From assembly GCA_052161605.1 (NCBI GenBank), contig CP197409.1: a DNA stretch of 64,000 bases. One strand, given 5' to 3'. Made by a program: the position numbers and the translations under genes. The first letter of the stretch is position 1; each line of letters begins with the position of its first letter. A model generated the notes under the pieces. That model ran no database searches and had not been told where the DNA came from. It saw only the letters and a program-made list of their open reading frames with translations. Source of the DNA: JBKCUI01 sp052161605. GTDB lineage: Bacteria; Planctomycetota; Planctomycetia; Pirellulales; Pirellulaceae. This document shows, piece by piece, positions 62,508 to 64,000 of this stretch.

Positions 62508-63962
62508 ATGAACAACAGCAGAAATCTTTTAGGGTTCCCGTGTGGTCGCATAGCTTCACCTATGGATCGCCGTCAGTGGTTAACTAGGTCAGGCGGAGGA
62601 TTGGGCATGTTGGCCCTGGCAGGCTTGATGAAAGAGCAAGGGCTACTGGCGAGCGACGGTCCCAGAGCAAACATCGCAGCTCCAGATCCGTTGCAGCCAC
62701 TAAAGTCTCGTGTTGGACACTTTCCTGCGAAAGCGAGATCGATCATATGGTTGTTCATGGAGGGAGCCCCCAGCGCCGTGGATATGTTCGATCCCAAGCC
62801 GGAGCTTACCAAACGGGATGGTGAAAGGACCGCGATTAAAGCATTCTTTGGCAATCCTGGTCCTTTGATGAAATCACCATTCAAATTTCAACAATATGGT
62901 GAAAGTGGCCAACCGGTTTGTGAGCTCTACACGAATGTGGCCAAGCATGTCGACAAGATGGCATTCGTGAAGTCATGCTACAGTGAATCGAACGATCACG
63001 TGCCTGCCATTTACCAGATCAATAGCGGTATCGCTCGGCCCGGATTTCCAACAGCGGGGGCTTGGATTACATACGGCTTGGGTAGCGACAACCAGGATTT
63101 GCCTGGTTACATAGTGCTCGGTAATACTAACGGAGCCAAAGGGGGACCGCACAATTGGGGAGCAGGCTTTTTGCCAGCTGCCTATCAAGGAACGCTGTTT
63201 CGTTCGACTGGATCGCCGATTTTGAACTTGAAAAGGCTGGCCAGTTTGACCGACGAGGACCAACGTGCTCAGCTTGATTTGTTAGCTAAATTCAATGACA
63301 GTCATTTTCAGGATCGGTCCGAGGAGTCGGAACTACTAGCAAGGATTCAGTCCTATGAACTTGCTTATCGCATGCAAACTGCGGCCACCGATGTCGTCGA
63401 CATCAACCGCGAGACCGAGGCGACGCATAAGATGTACGGGATAGACGACCCAGCGTCGAAGTCGTACGGTACAAAATGCTTGATGGCTCGCCGATTGGTG
63501 GAAAGTGGAGTTCGGTTCGTACAGGTTTACAGCGATGGAGAGTGGGATGCACACTCAAACCTCAAGGAGAACCATAAAGGTCATTGCAAAGCGACCGATG
63601 TCCCGATTGCTGGGCTTTTAACAGACTTGGAGCAACGGGGCTTATTGGATTCGACGCTGGTTATATGGGGAGGAGAGTTCGGGCGAATGCCGATGTCGCA
63701 GAATGGAGATGGTCGCGACCACAACCCCAATGGATTTCTGCAATGGATGGCAGGGGCTGGGATTCGTGGAGGCACTAGTTATGGCGAGACCGATGAGATT
63801 GGATACGCTGCTGTGACAGACCGAGTTAGTGTGAATGATTTGCATGCTACGATGCTCCATTTGATGGGAATTGACCACAAGCACTTGACCTATTTCCACA
63901 ACGGACGCAGTTATCGACTTACCGACGTAGCCGGGGTAGTCATCGATAAGATCCTTGCTTAA
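62508..63962 (+). CDS. DUF1501 (sulfatase/alkaline-phosphatase-fold) protein with Tat-like signal
   Basis: A 484-residue protein, second gene of the pair. A Tat-type signal (MDRRQWLTRSGGGLGMLALAG) near the N-terminus is followed by the DUF1501 domain: IIWLFMEGAPSAVDMFDPKP, CYSESNDHVPAIYQINSG, LVIWGGEFGRMPMSQNGDGR and MLHLMGIDHKHLTYFHNGRS. The fold belongs to the alkaline-phosphatase/sulfatase superfamily, and the D, H and E residues here would bind metal. The DUF1549/DUF1553 partner is almost always its neighbour. The ATG at 62508 has AGGAG overlapping the upstream stop codon, so the two are translationally coupled. A start at the internal ATG of MDRRQ is also possible. The substrate is unknown. 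Confidence 0.93.
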   Translation: MNNSRNLLGFPCGRIASPMDRRQWLTRSGGGLGMLALAGLMKEQGLLASDGPRANIAAPDPLQPLKSRVGHFPAKARSIIWLFMEGAPSAVDMFDPKPELTKRDGERTAIKAFFGNPGPLMKSPFKFQQYGESGQPVCELYTNVAKHVDKMAFVKSCYSESNDHVPAIYQINSGIARPGFPTAGAWITYGLGSDNQDLPGYIVLGNTNGAKGGPHNWGAGFLPAAYQGTLFRSTGSPILNLKRLASLTDEDQRAQLDLLAKFNDSHFQDRSEESELLARIQSYELAYRMQTAATDVVDINRETEATHKMYGIDDPASKSYGTKCLMARRLVESGVRFVQVYSDGEWDAHSNLKENHKGHCKATDVPIAGLLTDLEQRGLLDSTLVIWGGEFGRMPMSQNGDGRDHNPNGFLQWMAGAGIRGGTSYGETDEIGYAAVTDRVSVNDLHATMLHLMGIDHKHLTYFHNGRSYRLTDVAGVVIDKILA

Positions 63963-64000
63963 CGCATATCTACTGATGAAACAAGCTGCAGCAACCTGGG

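Overview
The window looks like chromosomal DNA of a planctomycete, most likely a Pirellula/Rhodopirellula-type bacterium. Four things point there. One is the PSCyt1/DUF1549/DUF1553 plus DUF1501 gene pair at the right end, together with a DUF1559 protein and a DUF3472 protein. Another is the fused AroDE enzyme. A third is the large number of secreted proteins with Sec or Tat signals and no known function. The last is the crop of short palindromic dispersed repeats between genes. No rRNA, tRNA, CRISPR array or transposase gene was seen.

Layout. 1-6.8 kb: a helicase cut by the left edge, a P-loop ATPase overlapping a NagA-like amidohydrolase, two small envelope proteins and a secreted amidohydrolase. 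7.2-21.6 kb: central metabolism (transketolase, fumarase, glycine decarboxylase behind a tandem glycine riboswitch, GTP-dependent PEP carboxykinase, a DadA-type oxidase, a hydroxypyruvate-isomerase-like protein). 21.7-30.3 kb: an RND efflux pump pair, an orphan structured transcript with a strong terminator, a DevC-like permease, a 51-residue membrane protein and a YeiH-family transporter. 30.3-32.4 kb: a DUF3472 gene between two copies of a 0.23-kb MITE-like repeat. 32.4-36.9 kb: an ECF sigma-factor operon with overlapping genes. 37-44.7 kb: a ceramidase-like protein, secreted proteins of unknown role, an acyltransferase, and a four-helix-bundle (IVS-type) gene bracketed by inverted copies of a GTACTC-rich repeat. 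44.7-51 kb: a leftward run with PNP, YraN, AroDE and a TrpG/PabA amidotransferase. 51.2-59.2 kb: a LuxR-type regulator, threonine dehydrogenase, NadC, NagB, an ABC exporter whose ATPase motifs are all degenerate, and a sigma-54 response regulator. 59.5-64 kb: the PSCyt1/DUF1553 and DUF1501 pair.

How the genes fit together. The riboswitch-controlled glycine decarboxylase, PEP carboxykinase, fumarase, transketolase, threonine dehydrogenase and amino-acid oxidase suggest amino acids entering gluconeogenesis. NagB and the NagA-like protein suggest amino-sugar use, but they are about 52 kb apart. The most unusual items are the inverted-repeat-bounded four-helix-bundle gene (42.68-43.20 kb), the orphan structured RNA with its own terminator (26.70-26.97 kb), the catalytically dead ABC exporter (55.6-57.5 kb), and the paired MITE-like elements.
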